NCBI RefSeq assembly: GCF_024586455.1
Contig: NC_065919.1
Span: 41,826,839 to 41,890,838 of the forward strand
Source of the DNA: Bactrocera neohumeralis
Lineage: Eukaryota; Arthropoda; Insecta; Diptera; Tephritidae
Direction: 5' to 3'
DNA length: 64,000 nt
Part shown: piece by piece, positions 33,387 to 45,611 of the stretch
Layout of the letters: each line of letters starts with the position of its first letter
Position numbering within the stretch: the stretch's first letter is position 1
Notes under the pieces: generated by a model
What the model was told of the DNA's origin: nothing
What the model saw: only the letters and a program-made list of their open reading frames with translations
The model's database searches: none
Translations under genes and position numbers: made by a program

Positions 33387-33627
33387 ATGTACATCACTAC
33401 ACAGCACTTCCAGGTATACAAAATCTTAATCAATAAAGTTTCTGCCTATTATTTCAAACGACTGTATTAATGAATAACTCAGGTAATTCGAAGACTATAC
33501 AGTTTCTCACCAATAAACATATTCGACTATGTACACTTCAGTTCGACTGAAAGGAATAGCGATCATAATTGCCTTCACAAGTTTCTCCATTTAAAAGAAC
33601 CCTTTAAGATCGAAGATGTTCCCTATA

Positions 33628-34394
33628 TAAGGTGCTTTCCACAGGACTTTAGAAAAAAAAAACAGAACAAATGCTTTTTTGGGCAAAATTAATTTATTTT
33701 ATTCAAAATAGTCTCCTTCTACTTCAATACAGTTTTTTACACGGGCCAAAAGCATGTCGAAAAGAGATCCTCTACGTCTGCTTAACGCTTTCCTTCAATG
33801 GGCATGTTTCCGAAAAGGAAGAAGTCACACAGTGCCATATCGAAAAACGCAGAGCGGTTAATGGTTAAAATGTGATTTTTGGTCAAATAATCGTCGTCAA
33901 ATGTTGGATTCTGAGCAATTTTTGGTCGTCAGTCAATTTGTGTGGAACAAACCGTGCACACACACACCTTTCGTAAGCCAAAATGTTCGGTCAAAATGCG
34001 ATAAATCGATGTTTTCGGAGATGTTCATTGCCATTTCCATGAATTTCAATGATGATTTCGGCTGATTTTTGATGAATTTACGCACAGTTTCGATGGAATT
34101 TCCAGTGATCACGGGTTTTGATTAGCCCACATGTTGATTCTCATTTATGTCCTCACGACCACTTTGAAAACGTTGAACCACTCGTGCGCTCTGCTACGGG
34201 ATAGGCAATCATCGCCATAAATACAAACATACTGACACTTAGAACGCAATAACTTCACTTCCAATCAATGAAATGTCATGAAATTCTCACTGGACAATCG
34301 ATAAAGATAGCAGATTCCATCGCACCTGTCGACATATAGATGAGCCCACCAGGGGGCACTAAATTCAATAAGTCATGTTTACTTTGGAACCTTG
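33628..34394 (-). mobile_element. mariner family A, internally deleted
   Basis: It has TA-flanked ends aaggtgctttccacaggact (left, 3' end of the gene) and ...catgtttactttggaacc (right). The minus strand keeps HTH pieces, the family leader ('tgccccctggtgggctcatc'), a linker region, and the C-terminal part with LTKNHILTINHS-type sequence. The second and third catalytic aspartates are removed or frameshifted. Confidence 0.75.
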
Positions 34395-34399
34395 TATTA

Positions 34400-35390
34400 T
34401 GACTAGATGGCGAAAACTTAAACTTGATTGTCGTGTCTACCAACGATGTAATCCTTAATAATAGCAAACAGCTGGCTTGAAATAATGTCATCGATATCAT
34501 TATTTCTGGTTGTAAACACAAACAAAATTAAATATGACTTGTAGCTGAATGAAGTACTCTGTGTGTGCACACACCATATGTACATACGTATGTAACTTAC
34601 ACATTTACGTAACTTACATTAATACTAATTTCTACTATTCCGGTTAAAGCAGCCCGCAATAAGTGAGCAATTCTGCAAGCACACCTACATGCACTGTGAT
34701 ATATATCCGTAGTGTAGTACAAAATGGAGATGTACTATAAATGCGGAAATTACATAAAAGAGCCTGTTGCAGAATATTGTTTACAAAACTACGAACACAA
34801 CATAGACAAAGGAAAGAGGGAACGACATTGTTGTGTTAAGAGAGTCGATAAAACCATGAGTTTTTCGAAAGTGCTGAAAATGAGTGTTTTATTCTGAGTA
34901 CAACATTGAGTGGGTAGATGTACATTCCACAGCTGCTCTCAACTGATAATTGGTTTGGCTGAGAAAGAGAAATAAATTTATTTGATTTAGTGAATATGTG
35001 TGTATTTGCTGAAAGAGAAACACAATGAAAAGAATTTCTAATGTGATACTCATAAACAGACGAGTAACAACGTGAAGAAATAATAATAACAACCAAAGCG
35101 AACCTAGAAATCCATGAATAAAACTTTTGCCAAAAGTATTTTATTTAAACTTTCCTTGAAAAACATTGGTGCATGGTCAGAGTTTCTTTTAAAATGTGAA
35201 ACTTGGTTGTCATATTTTTAATTTAATTGTTTATAGCGGTTTTTGTTGCTTTAAGCAAACAATAAGTTTCGCTTTGAGCTTTTAATGCTTTGAGCTTGGA
35301 AAAATAAGACCAAAATATAAATAGTTTTATGAGAATTCACTTACTGCAGATAAAAAAACACGAGTGTCTATATATTTAGTATTAAGTTGT
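34400..35390. other. Stretch with no recognised gene
   Basis: I see no repeat family or convincing frame. The minus-strand frames at 34836-35096 are short, overlap each other and lack family features. Confidence 0.45.
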
Positions 35391-35394
35391 TCCT

Positions 35395-35760
35395 CCACGA
35401 TTTTCAATTACTTTTGTACATCTAGAGTGCGAATTTGGTTGTTTTGGCTTGAACAGTCTGAGAACATCCCATCTACGAACTCCGCCTTACCTTTTTGCCA
35501 AGAAACATGTGTATCAAGTTTCATCAGATATCTTAATTTTTACTCAAGTTACAGTTTCTACCGAAGGATTTGTTTCAACTCTGCTTGTCTTCCTGATCTA
35601 TACGATATACACATTATATAGAAAGTGGACGGGATTATCATGCGATTTCATTCAATTTCTCACTGTCGGTAGGGTTTTATAGGATTTATTTAGAGCGAAA
35701 TTGATTACTATTTTTTAGCTTTATCAATACTTCAATATTCTTATGAGGGTGTAAAAGGGA
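35395..35760 (+). mobile_element. mini-me/DINE-1-like element, degraded
   Basis: Words of the family are present ('gtgtatcaagtttcatcaga', 'ttaatttttactcaagttac', then 'gtttcaactctgc'), but the GTCY microsatellite and both termini are eroded. Confidence 0.5.
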
Positions 35761-38345
35761 GTCAAAGAGTCGAAACGTAATTACATTTTTATTCAAAATT
35801 AACTCAGAGACTTACTTACTACTTCCAAATTATATAGAACCTACAAATCGTGTCAAGAGGATTCTGAGGGTGTAATGGTCTTTGCTGGCTTCTTTTAAAA
35901 ACATATGAGTATGTAAGATAGAAGATAACCACGTCCCTCATTTACATCCAGTATGAATGTGAGGAATATAAAACTAAAGAAAATGGTCACTTAAGAATGA
36001 CTGAGGAATGTGACTAGGATTATTTGAATAGCCAATTCGCATAAGAAAAAATTTGCTGGATAATCTTATAATAGTTTCACAAATATTTCCCATAAAAAGG
36101 AATACAATTGTGGATATGTTCTGAAAATTGCGTCGAATTCATTTCCGAAAGCGAGAATTAATCTTCCAAAGAACTTTTACCCAAAAAGAACATGTCATAT
36201 TAAAAACTACTTTTATCTAAATTTTTGTTAAAAAAAAATTAAAAAAAAGTAATCAAAAAAAATTTCAACTTTTTTCAAAATTTAATTGGTGTTTTCCTTT
36301 TATAACAGTATGCTGCATATCATCATACACATACACTTAAACATCAGCGACACCAGTAAGCCATATTTAGTTTAAAAATACTCAATTTGTATTCAACTGT
36401 GTGCAACGCGAGAAAACGCAAGATGATAAAGCTAAGTGCATGTGTTTATGCTGTCTATGGAAAAGAGTAATAGAAAGTTCTGACCACTCAACAAACCACT
36501 TTCATTTTCCTACACCAATACCAGCGCATTTTCATAAATTTGCTACTTTTTTAAAGTACTTTTTCTACTACGATTTGCATTTAGTAGCAGATTTAGTACG
36601 TTGACTCCAACGCCGGCAGAAGCAATATTTTCACATTCGCCACGGTGTGCCAAAGCCAGACGCGATTCGATGGCGACGATTCAGTACTTCGGGATACCTT
36701 TGCCGCAGCGATTGTGAATAAGGTAGTTGGAGGAAGAGCAATCCGTTAGTTAAAGGAATTCTTAAATACGGTAGACTAAAGCATTTCTCAGCTTGAAGGA
36801 TGTGAAGAGTTTGTGTTTGTGTTGAAAAAAAAGGTTTTTTTCACACCTATGAATGATAAAATTGGAAAGAATAATAAAAATTATCGTTAAACAACAATTA
36901 TTTAAAAAAGCGCAAATTTATAGCAGTCTTAAATTTAAACAAAAATTTATTTGTAGAAAGTAAGTTTGTGTATTTTTGGTGAAGAATAAATTTGTTTATC
37001 GACGTCGGAAAATGAAGCTGTTAATGTTGAAGAAGTGAATTGTTGTTTATAAGCTGATGGTTTTGCTACTTTTTGAGCAGAAGTGTTTATATTTAAACAA
37101 GTATTTGCAAGTTGGAAGTATTAAAACACATATAAAAAATATATTTAGATAATCAATATAATTCTTAAAAATTTAAGCAAATCAAGCATAAAAAAATAAA
37201 AAAATTAATGTAAAAATTTTTAAAATTGAGGAATACAGTTAAAAAAAAAAGATAAAATAAATAAAGATTCAGTGTTTTGAGTGCAAATAAGTCGAAGTAA
37301 TAAAAAAATATTGAAAAATTGTTATGCAAAAATGAAAATAACTTACAACCAATGTATTAAGCGGTTCACCACTGACCGCGAATTCGTTTCGTAATTTCAT
37401 AAAACCTAAAAACATTTACATAATTTAAGAAACAACAATAATAAATACATATAAAATTGCTTTTCATTTACTTGAATCAGAAGGCAAAACTAATAAAATA
37501 CTCAACATTCAACACTGAGAAAAGTGTAAAAATTTCCGTCTTCACGGCAGCGTACGATTGCCAAGGTTAAGTGCTGTGAAGTGGAGCTCTCAGAGGCTTA
37601 AGGAAAATATTCAGCAGTGTCGGTATGTTTCTTACTATGCAAATACTACAAGGTGCTGTTGAGTTATTTTCAGCAAAAAAATCGTTTTTGATTAAAAAAG
37701 AATTAATATCTTCGAGGTGTTAAGAAAGTTGCGTGTGAAAGCTGCTTTTATTTACAGTTACTGAATTCATAATTTATGCACAACAACAAGGAGTACGAAA
37801 AGTTGAGCTTTTTATTGACGTCAAGTAACAATCTGCAATCAGCCAGTGTAATAAAGTGAACAAATCTCATGCTTAACCCCTTTCATACATAATTTGCATA
37901 ATAATGTCTGCGGAATGTTTTTTATCGCGACTTCAATTGCTGTTTGTGAAAGTTTAGCCTGCTGAAGTGTTGGCTGATTTTCGCACATACCAGAATACAG
38001 AATAACAGCAAATAGTAAAACCAAAAAGTGAGTGTTATAAAAGAGCAAAAATATTTTGTAATTTTTTTTTAATATTTGAAATATATTAATACCTATAAGT
38101 TATATGTGCGTTAAAAGCTGAGAAATTTTGAAAAATAAGTAAGAAAGTTATTAATTATAATAAAAATCATTAATTATTTAAAACACAAAAAAAAAATTAG
38201 AATGATATATACATTTTTTTCTATTTTCCTGCCATTCCTGTATACAAGTATAATAAAACTGAAGCTAGAGGAAAAAGTTTTTCCAACAACAAATTACAAA
38301 CAAAAAATTAAAACAAGTTTATCTTGAATGTTTCTGAGAATAGCA
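35760..38345. other. No TE or coding gene seen; two GC-richer islands
   Basis: This is the longest TE-free segment in the left two thirds. Around 36600-36745 and 37535-37630 the GC content is visibly higher than in the flanking AT-rich DNA. The second island ends in 'cagtgtcg|gtatgtttc', a plausible splice donor. Both are full of stops. They could be untranslated exons of a gene lying elsewhere, but nothing proves transcription. Confidence 0.3.
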
Positions 38346-38350
38346 AATAA

Positions 38351-39384
38351 AACAAGTAAGGAAGGGCTAAGTTCGGGTGTCACCGAACATTTTATACTCT
38401 CGCATGGTAAAGTGATAATCGAGATTTCATTATTCGTCATTTAAATATTTTTCAAATACCGCATTTTTGTAAAGTTTTATTCCGCTATCATCATTGGTTC
38501 CAAATGTTTATACTCGTATTATAAGAGAAGGCATCAGATGGAATTCAAAATAGCTTTATATTGGAAGAAGGCGCGGTTGCGAACCGATTTCACCCATATT
38601 TCGTACATGTCATTAGGGTGTTAAGAAAACATTATATACCGAATTTCATTGAAATCGGTCTAGTAGTTCCTGAGATATGGTTCTTGGTGCCTTTTTTCAA
38701 TTTTTAAAAAAAAGCCTGGATGCAGCTTCCTTCTGCCACTTCTTCCGTAAAATTTAGTGTTTCTGACGTTTTTTATGAGTCGGTTAACGCACTTTTAGTG
38801 ATTTTCAACATAACCTTTGTATGGGAGGTGGGCGTGGTTATTATCCGATTTCTTCCATTTTTGAACTGTATATGGAAATGCCTTAAAAAAACGACTCTGT
38901 AGAGTTTGGTTGACATAGCTATAGTAGTTTCCAAGATATGTACAAAAAACTTAGTAGGGGGAGGGGCCACGCCCACTTTTCCAAAAAAAATTGCGTCCAA
39001 ATATGTGTCCCTAATGCGATCCTTTGTGCCAAAATTTCACTTTAATATCTTTATTTATGGCTTAGTTATGACACTTTATAATTTCCGCCATTTTGGGGGC
39101 GTGGCAGTGGGTCGATTTTGCCCATCTTCGAACTTAACCTTCTTATGGAGCCAGGGAATACGTGTACCAAGTTTCATCATGATATCTCAATTTTTACTCA
39201 AGTTACACCTTGCACGGACGGACGGACAGACAGACATCCGGATTTCAACTCTACTCGTCACCCTGATCACATTAGTATATATAACCCTATATCTGACTCT
39301 TTTAGTTTTAGGACTTACAAACAACCGTTATGTGAACAAAACTATAATACTCTCGTTAGCAACATTGTTGCGAGAGTATAAAAA
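38351..39384 (+). mobile_element. mini-me/DINE-1-like element, full length
   Basis: It runs from aacaagtaaggaagggctaa to attgttgcgagagtataa. It has all family landmarks, including the hairpin ttcgg-gtgtca-ccgaa, 'gaggtgggcgtggttattat', 'ggggcgtggcagtgggtcg' and the microsatellite cacggacggacggacagaca. It is a good representative copy. A 168-codon frame inside (38906-39412) is an artefact of the repeat. Confidence 0.8.
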
Positions 39385-40330
39385 TTTAATGTTTCCGGTT
39401 ATTACACTTTGATTTTCAGTACTAAAATATTTTTTAATATCAGCCGTAGCAACAGGTAAAAAAAATATTTTTAACCAAACAACGAACGAAATTAATAAAT
39501 TTTGTTCCAAGAAATTGCAAAAGTATTCGAATTTAAGAGCAGCATCTAGAGCTCAGTGATAGAATATCCTATTAAATAAAGTATTCAAAGGCTGCTGTTG
39601 TAAAGTAATAAAAGTAATATGAGAATACATATTAATTAAAATTGAGCAGAGCCACTGGCGTTTTGTGTTTCAAAAGGTACAAAATAGAGCCATTAGCATG
39701 AAATAATTATCTATGGCTTCTTACTGTTGACGAACTTTAAGGGCAAAATCATTAGGATTTACATGGAATATGTTTCACAGCGTTATTCGTGTTTACTGTA
39801 ATCGTTTCTCCCAAGTTAGACAATAATTTACAGAGTTGTGAATAAGTGTCGAACTATAACTATTCAAACCCCCAGATAACGGAAATGTGGACTCCTCAGC
39901 TTATGACAGATTTTTGCCCACAATATCGGTCAATGTGTCAGATAAAAATGTGTCTGAATGATAATGCCCATGCCCATACATCGGCCAAAATGTGTATTAT
40001 CTTAATTAAATTTAGTGGACGTATTTTTCTCCTAACGAAGCACATCTGCGCCTAAAGTGGATAAAACTTGTTATATTCCCCATATAACTAATATCAGAAT
40101 TTTCAAACGTGAGGTTGACTTACTCATTCTTCTTTACTGGCGTAGTGCCAACTTGTGTGAAACTTGGAGTCATGGCTAAAAGAGAGAAAGCTTTAGAGAA
40201 GACATTCCAACAAATTCGGTTTAAGGGCTCGCTTAAGTACAATTACAGTGTCTGTTCACCAGATCTGCGAGCGGGCGTCGGTCTTGACACAAATGGCTCG
40301 CTATATAAATGTGTATAAAATTCTATACTA
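39385..40330. other. Mostly unrecognised; possible mariner scrap
   Basis: Around 39845-40055 the plus strand reads MCLNDNAHAHTSAKM, reminiscent of the HDNARPHT second-aspartate motif of mariner/Tc1 transposases. The match is too short to be sure. Otherwise I see nothing. Confidence 0.25.
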
Positions 40331-40345
40331 CTCGCCTAGCAAGGT

Positions 40346-40385
40346 TGTGCGCTGGGTTTGGAATCCACCACGTAGAAAGCAGTCC
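40346..40385 (+). repeat. Short match to the 5' leader of the RTE family
   Basis: The sequence ggttgtgcgctgggtttgg followed by 'ccaccacgta' matches the minus strand near 52785-52815, just upstream of the RTE endonuclease ORF. Downstream text does not continue the match. Confidence 0.35.
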
Positions 40386-40479
40386 CAATGGAAAAGAAGC
40401 CGGTCCTTGCTGCGATAAACGATCGCCTGAAAAGGTTTTTGACAGTCCAAATCATCTGAAATAAAACTTCTGAAGGATT

Positions 40480-42980
40480 TATCTTCAGGATATACAATAG
40501 GTAACAAAAGTTCATAAGTTACTTAAAATTTTTTTTATAATATCTTTTCACAAATTTTTTATTAAAATTTTTTTTCAAAAATTGTATCAAAAATCTTTTT
40601 CCTACATTCACTACCCAAGATATGTAGTGAATGTGTCTCCAAATTTTAAAGTGACCAATCTACTCGTTTCGGAGAAATTAGGTTCATTTTCAGTGAAAAC
40701 AAAGCGCTCGGATATCCGAAAATATTGCCTAATCAACTTAAAACTTTCAGATAATATTTTTAAAAACACGTATTTATAGTATATTCGAAGAAACAATCAG
40801 TTGTTTGTAAATTCGAACTAAACGCACTAGAGAATCGTAATGAACGCACAAGAACTAAAAATTAAATACTGTGCAATCAAAAATAATTACCGACAACATC
40901 ACCAGACGCTTAAAGCCCTACGCCAACATTCTTGCAGCATGTTATACAAATAAATAAACAAAGATTTAAGAGAAGAAAAGTGTTTATTTGCTAGAGAAAA
41001 TTAAAAAACAATTATAATAAACAGAGAACTGAAATCTCAACTGTTTCGGAAAACTGTTTAAGCAAAAAATGTGTGAAATTTTTGCGGCTGTACGAATTAT
41101 ATTGAATAAACTAAATGTTTGTTTTGCATAAATTGAAAATATTTCCAAATCGATTGATATAAGCGAAAGCTTTTCCTAATTTTAAACAATGTAAGCCTGT
41201 ATGTCTTTGTGTGGGCTGTGATACCTGCTGATAACGCCAGCGCTACGAAATAGATTTAAAGTCATTAAGTTTCAAAGGCATTTTTCGAAATTATGTAAAA
41301 TGTTTTAAGCAAATACTCACATTTGATGAAGCTAGTTTAATATTTGCCTTTCAAAAAGTACCGTCCAATGGTTATAACATTTCATTTAGCATTTTTCATA
41401 CTTGTATTTCTCTTCTACGTGGTGTATGCAAGTGTGCTCAGTCAATTAGCTCTGCGGCAGCTTTTCTGTTGACCGGAAGCCGAGTATTCCAAGTATATTT
41501 GAATGTCTGCTAATATCCGTATGTTTGCCACTCTGCTTCTGTTTATTTTTGTACTGAGTACGTCATATCACTACTGAAATTTTTGTTTCTGTAGCTGAGC
41601 GGCTTAAAAGCCCTCTTGCCTTTTATGATACGGCTAATTCCGTTCGTTTGCGGATTGCGCACCTCGCGTCGGTTAGGTGGCAGGAGAGTAATTGTTGGGT
41701 ATTATTATTATTATAATCAAATCCCCTAACTAAAAGGCAATATATCTTCTGCTTACACATGGATCAATATATTCGTTTATATAAATTTATGCAATAAAAA
41801 CATATTGTACCAAATAATAATTTCATACACGTCATAGTTAGGGGTTTCACATAGTCTCATAAAGCTATAAGTTATAACGATCCGAAAACATAGCATTCCG
41901 AGTAGTAAACTTATTTTAGTAAGCAATCCAACAACAAATTTTTTAAACTAGTATAAAAATTTATAATTTTATTATTTTACGATGCTTTATGACACGTTGT
42001 GAGTACCCCCATTGTTACAGCATTGGACATATATGAAATTCTCGTTGATAATATGCGCTAACGTGCCATATCTACCGTTAATAAGACTCACTCTCTATAT
42101 ACTTTGTTTTCTGTCTCCTCAAAACTGATTAATTTGAATGATGTTATGTACTATAAGTATATAAGGTTTTGGCAGTTTTTGTTTTTTGATAGTTCGGTTT
42201 CGTTAAAGCGCTGTGATTTATTCATAAGTCTACAGATGTACAGATAAGATATGTGAGAAGTGGCTAATCAATAAATGCGTAGTTTTTTTAGTAGGGACAG
42301 AAAAGTTTATCCTGGAAAAATGAAGTTAAGTAACAAATAACATATTGGTAGTATTATTAAATATAATTAGCAAGAACCTCTTCACAAAGCCAACAGAATG
42401 TTTCCCTTCTTCACGTGTACATGGGTACGGAACATGCGTACGAATTTGAACCGTCTATAACGACACACTATATGAAAGGTGAGACAGTGTCAATTCGCTT
42501 TGAAATAATTGTCAAATGGTAAGTCATTTCCTATCATCAGTTGCACATCAACAAATTGATTGAACAAATGTCGGTCTGTAACTCAATTAAACGAGTACAC
42601 ATATGTACATACATGTATGCGTTGCTTTTACTATATGTGTGTATTGCACAACTCTTTTCTGAACCCTTAACGCTTTTTATACCGTGAACAATATGGTTGA
42701 TCTTGCCACCTTATTTTAAGAAAGCTAATGTTTGGCGTTCATTTTATCAGCAAAACTGAGTCCGCGGAATATCTTCATTTTCATTTTTTCCACTTTAATC
42801 ACCGTCATAATAACTTACATAAACACATCAGTGTTAATTACCGCCGTAACACGTGCGATTAATATGTATGTATGAATTGAGAGTATATTTCCTTTTGTAT
42901 AATTTATGTGCTTTTGTTTTAAGGTAGAACCTTTTTTACTCGTATGCTTCGTGAATTCTATTTTATTTATTTGCGTACAC
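40480..42980. other. Stretch with no recognised gene
   Basis: It is AT-rich, with no TE landmarks and no frame above about 65 codons. A GC-richer patch at 41590-41700 has an A-box-like word but no tRNA fold (see rejected items). Confidence 0.45.
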
Positions 42981-43753
42981 GTTCGGCGAATTGTTCGCCC
43001 CCTGGTGGCGCCATCTATATGTGACTGGTGCGTTAGAATCTGCTATCTTTATCGATTGTAAGAATTTCATAACATTTCATTAATTGGAAGTGAAGTTATT
43101 GCGTTCTAAGTGTCAGCATGTTTGGGTTATCGGTGCAAAAATCGGCTTCGAACAAAGATCCAACATTAATTATACCCTGCACAGGGTATATTAAGTTTGT
43201 CGCGAAGTTTGTAACACCCAGAAGGAAGCGTCGGAGACCCTATAAAGTATACGAGTATATATAAATGATTAGTATATTGAGCTGAGTCGATTTAGCCATG
43301 CCCGTCTGTCCGTCTGTCTGCCTGTATATGTGTATACGAACTAGTCCCTCAGTTTTTAAGATATCGTTTTGAAATTTGCAAACGTCATTTTCTCTGCAAG
43401 AATCTGCTAATTTGTCGGAACTGCCGCTATCGGGCCACTATACCTATAGCTGCTATACAAACTGAATGATCGGAATCAAGTTCTTGCATTGGAAACTTCC
43501 TCATTTAACGATATATCTTCACGGAATTTGGTATGAATTATTGCTTATAGAAATAATGCAATATCGAAAGAAATTGTTCAGATCGGCTCTCTATAGCATA
43601 TAGTTGCCATACAAACCGAACGATCGGAATCAAGGGCTTGTATGGCAAACTTTCGCATTTGACGTGGTATTTTCACGAAATTTGACATGGATTACTATTT
43701 AAGGTAATAACATAATATCCGAAAAATTTTTCAGATCGGATTACTATAGCATA

Positions 43754-44975
43754 CAGTAGCGGACAGTGAAATTCGGACAACCTGTGGGTTTGTATTTAAA
43801 ACACGATTGTAACCGACAAGTGTAACTTTCTGCCGAGAGGATTATTCTTTCACATAAATTTGTGCTCTGTACACATTCTAGAACAACTTTTAGTTTTTTT
43901 TTCAATAGTTTCAAAGTTTATTTCGTGCTTGTGCTTCGTTAAAGCTTAAATATGCCAAAATTAAAAAAAAATATCCGAAGTGCAAAAAAGTAAAATTTTT
44001 ATTTTCCAAAAAGAAAATCTGAGCATTCAGGAAATTAGTGATAGAGTTAACTTCAGCAAATCTTCCATGAGAGAATTTCTAAAAAATTTCGATGAAACAA
44101 GGTCTCTTAAGAGAAAAACTGGCTCTGGAGCAAAGAAGAAGACAAGTTCTAGGGAAGATCGGGTGATAGAACGTATCAGTTTGAGGAATCGCTTCAAAAC
44201 TGCTGAGGACATTAAAGTGGAGTTATTTGAAGATGTCGGTATAGAAGTTAGCGCAAGAACTGTTCATCGAAGGCTTCAAGAGGTTGGTTTGAACGCTCGT
44301 CGGGCCGCCAAAAACCACTTTTAACCTCAAAAATGCGTCAAAACCGTTTACGATGAGCAATAAAACATCAAAATTGGCGAAATATAATCTTTTCAGATGA
44401 GTCCAAATTTAACATTTTTTGCAGCGACGGTATGTTCTACATGAGAAGGAGAACTGGTGATCGGTTCAAGGACGAATGTGTTCAAAGAACCTTTGGTTTC
44501 TAATGAAGACTCAGGTATCACAGAAGAGACCAAAGAATTTAGCAGAATTGGATGAAATTCTCGAAGAAGTGTGGCATAACGGTATTGGAGCAGGAATAAT
44601 AAAAAACATGATAAATTCAATGCCCGAGCGTATAAAAGCCGTTATAAAAAATAAAGGACGTTTGACAAAATACTAAAAAGAGTGTTTTTGTATAGATTAA
44701 TGTTTCCTTTAACTAAGATTATAAAATCATTTCTCTAATGTAAATAAAAAAAATAGTCTATGTTAATAATGCTAGATACCAAAATGATACAATATCTAAA
44801 AATAATAAAAAAAAAATTTTTATAAGTGCAATTCACAACATTGACTTTTTTTAAGCTTAATACTAATGTACTAAATATATATTATTGTTTTAAAATAAAA
44901 AATTTAAACATTCCCCAAAAATAATAAGGAAAAACTTTGATTTGTTAGTTGTCCGGATTTCACTGGCCGCTACTG
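43754..44975 (+). mobile_element. Tc1 element, internally deleted, intact ends
   Basis: It is flanked by TA. The first 28 bp (CAGTAGCGGACAGTGAAATT...) and the inverse of the last 28 bp (CAGTAGCGGCCAGTGAAATC...) differ at only two positions. At 1222 bp it is shorter than a typical complete Tc1 element (about 1.6 kb). The missing part corresponds to the centre of the DDE domain. Confidence 0.9.
43980..44676 (+). pseudogene. Tc1 transposase, central catalytic region deleted
   Basis: The first frame (to 44324) holds LSIQEISDRVNFSKSSMREF, GSGAKKKTSSREDR and VSARTVHRRLQEVGLNARRA, the paired HTH and hook region of Tc1 transposases. After a frame break comes NIIFSDESKFNIF, with the first catalytic aspartate. 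A deletion then joins to SQKRPKNLAELDEILEEVWH, MINSMPERIKAVIKNKGRLT and KY, the normal C-terminus. Second and third acidic residues are absent, so it cannot be active. Confidence 0.85.
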
Positions 44976-45043
44976 TATAGCTTCGATACAAACAGGACGC
45001 ATAGTTACTAAAGGAAATGCACCTGTGAAGGGTATATTAGCTT

Positions 45044-45530
45044 CGGCGCAATCTAAATCCGTGATCACCGAAAATTCCATCGAAACTGTGCGTGAAATCA
45101 TCAAAAATCAGCCGAAATCATCACTGAAATTCATGGGAATAAAAGCGAGCATCTCCAAAACATCGATTTGTCGCATTTTGACCGAACATTTGGGTTTGCG
45201 AAAGGTGTGTGTACGGTTTGTTCTGCACAAATTGAATGATGACCAAAAATTGCTCAGAATCCAACATTCGAAGGACGATTATTTGACCAAAAATCACATT
45301 TTAACCATTAACCACTCCCCGTATTCACCTGATATGGCACCGTGCGACTTCTTAATTTTCAGAAAAATGCATTTGCCCATGAAATGAAAGCGTTATGCAG
45401 ACATAGAGGCCATTCAAAAGGCTTGCACCGGCATACTGGTGGCCATACGGCCAGCAAGCTAAAACACTCGTTCGACATGCTTTCGGACCGTGCAAAAAGC
45501 TGTATTGAAGCAGAAGGAGACTATTTTGAA
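45044..45530 (+). pseudogene. mariner family A transposase, C-terminal half with nonsense codon
   Basis: The frame reads SVITENSIETVREIIKNQPK, SISKTSICRILTEHLGLRKV and VRFVLHKLNDDQKLLRIQHS, then deletes to DYLTKNHILTINHSPYSPDM and APCDFLIF (third aspartate), KMHLPMK, stop. The stop replaces a glycine codon of the family (GGA to TGA). It continues AIQKAC..., with a further frameshift, to AKSCIEAEGDYFE. Confidence 0.75.
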
Positions 45531-45611
45531 TAAAATAAATTGATTTTACCGAAAAAACCATTTGTTATTTTTTTTTCTTGTCTTTATTGTTTACTTGGGA
45601 ACGCAAATTGT

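Larger units (their letters stand above)
32025..33394. mobile_element. hAT-like foldback element with ~410-bp terminal inverted repeats
   Basis: An exact 8-bp duplication ATGTACAT lies at 32025-32032 and 33387-33394. It encloses a 1354-bp element (32033-33386) that starts TAGGGTGTCCG and ends CGGACACCCTA. The inverted arms run about 32033-32443 and 32975-33386 with few mismatches. The 8-bp duplication fits the hAT preference nTnnnnAn, and TAGGG is a common hAT terminus. The core (32444-32974) has no coding frame. P-superfamily foldbacks (Galileo) also make short duplications, so hAT is likely, not certain. Confidence 0.85.
43176..45043 (+). mobile_element. Unclassified TATACCC-type interspersed repeat, host of Tc1
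   Basis: It starts 'tataccctgcacagggtata' and ends 'gtgaagggtatattagctt' plus 'cggcgca'. It contains a GTCY stretch (cccgtctgtccgtctgtctg, at about 43300) and repeated phrases such as 'catacaaaccgaacgatcgg'. The terminal words resemble a repeat common in flies, but I cannot name the family. It inserted into mariner A and was itself split by Tc1 at 43754-44975. Confidence 0.6.
42985..45610 (+). mobile_element. mariner family A, host of two nested insertions
   Basis: The left part (42990-43175) has the family leader 'ccccctggtggcgccatcta' and 'ctggtgcgttagaatctgct'. The right part (45044-45610) has the linker and C-terminus, and ends near 'tttacttgggaacgcaaatt', a decayed terminal repeat. The two parts are separated by 1.87 kb of nested repeats. 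The left terminal repeat is not recognisable. Confidence 0.7.

Noticed and set aside
41593..41670. A-box-like word (tagctgagcgg) suggesting a tRNA
   Set aside because: No proper B box follows (gttcgtttgc lacks the conserved A), and I could not pair an acceptor stem or a normal anticodon arm.
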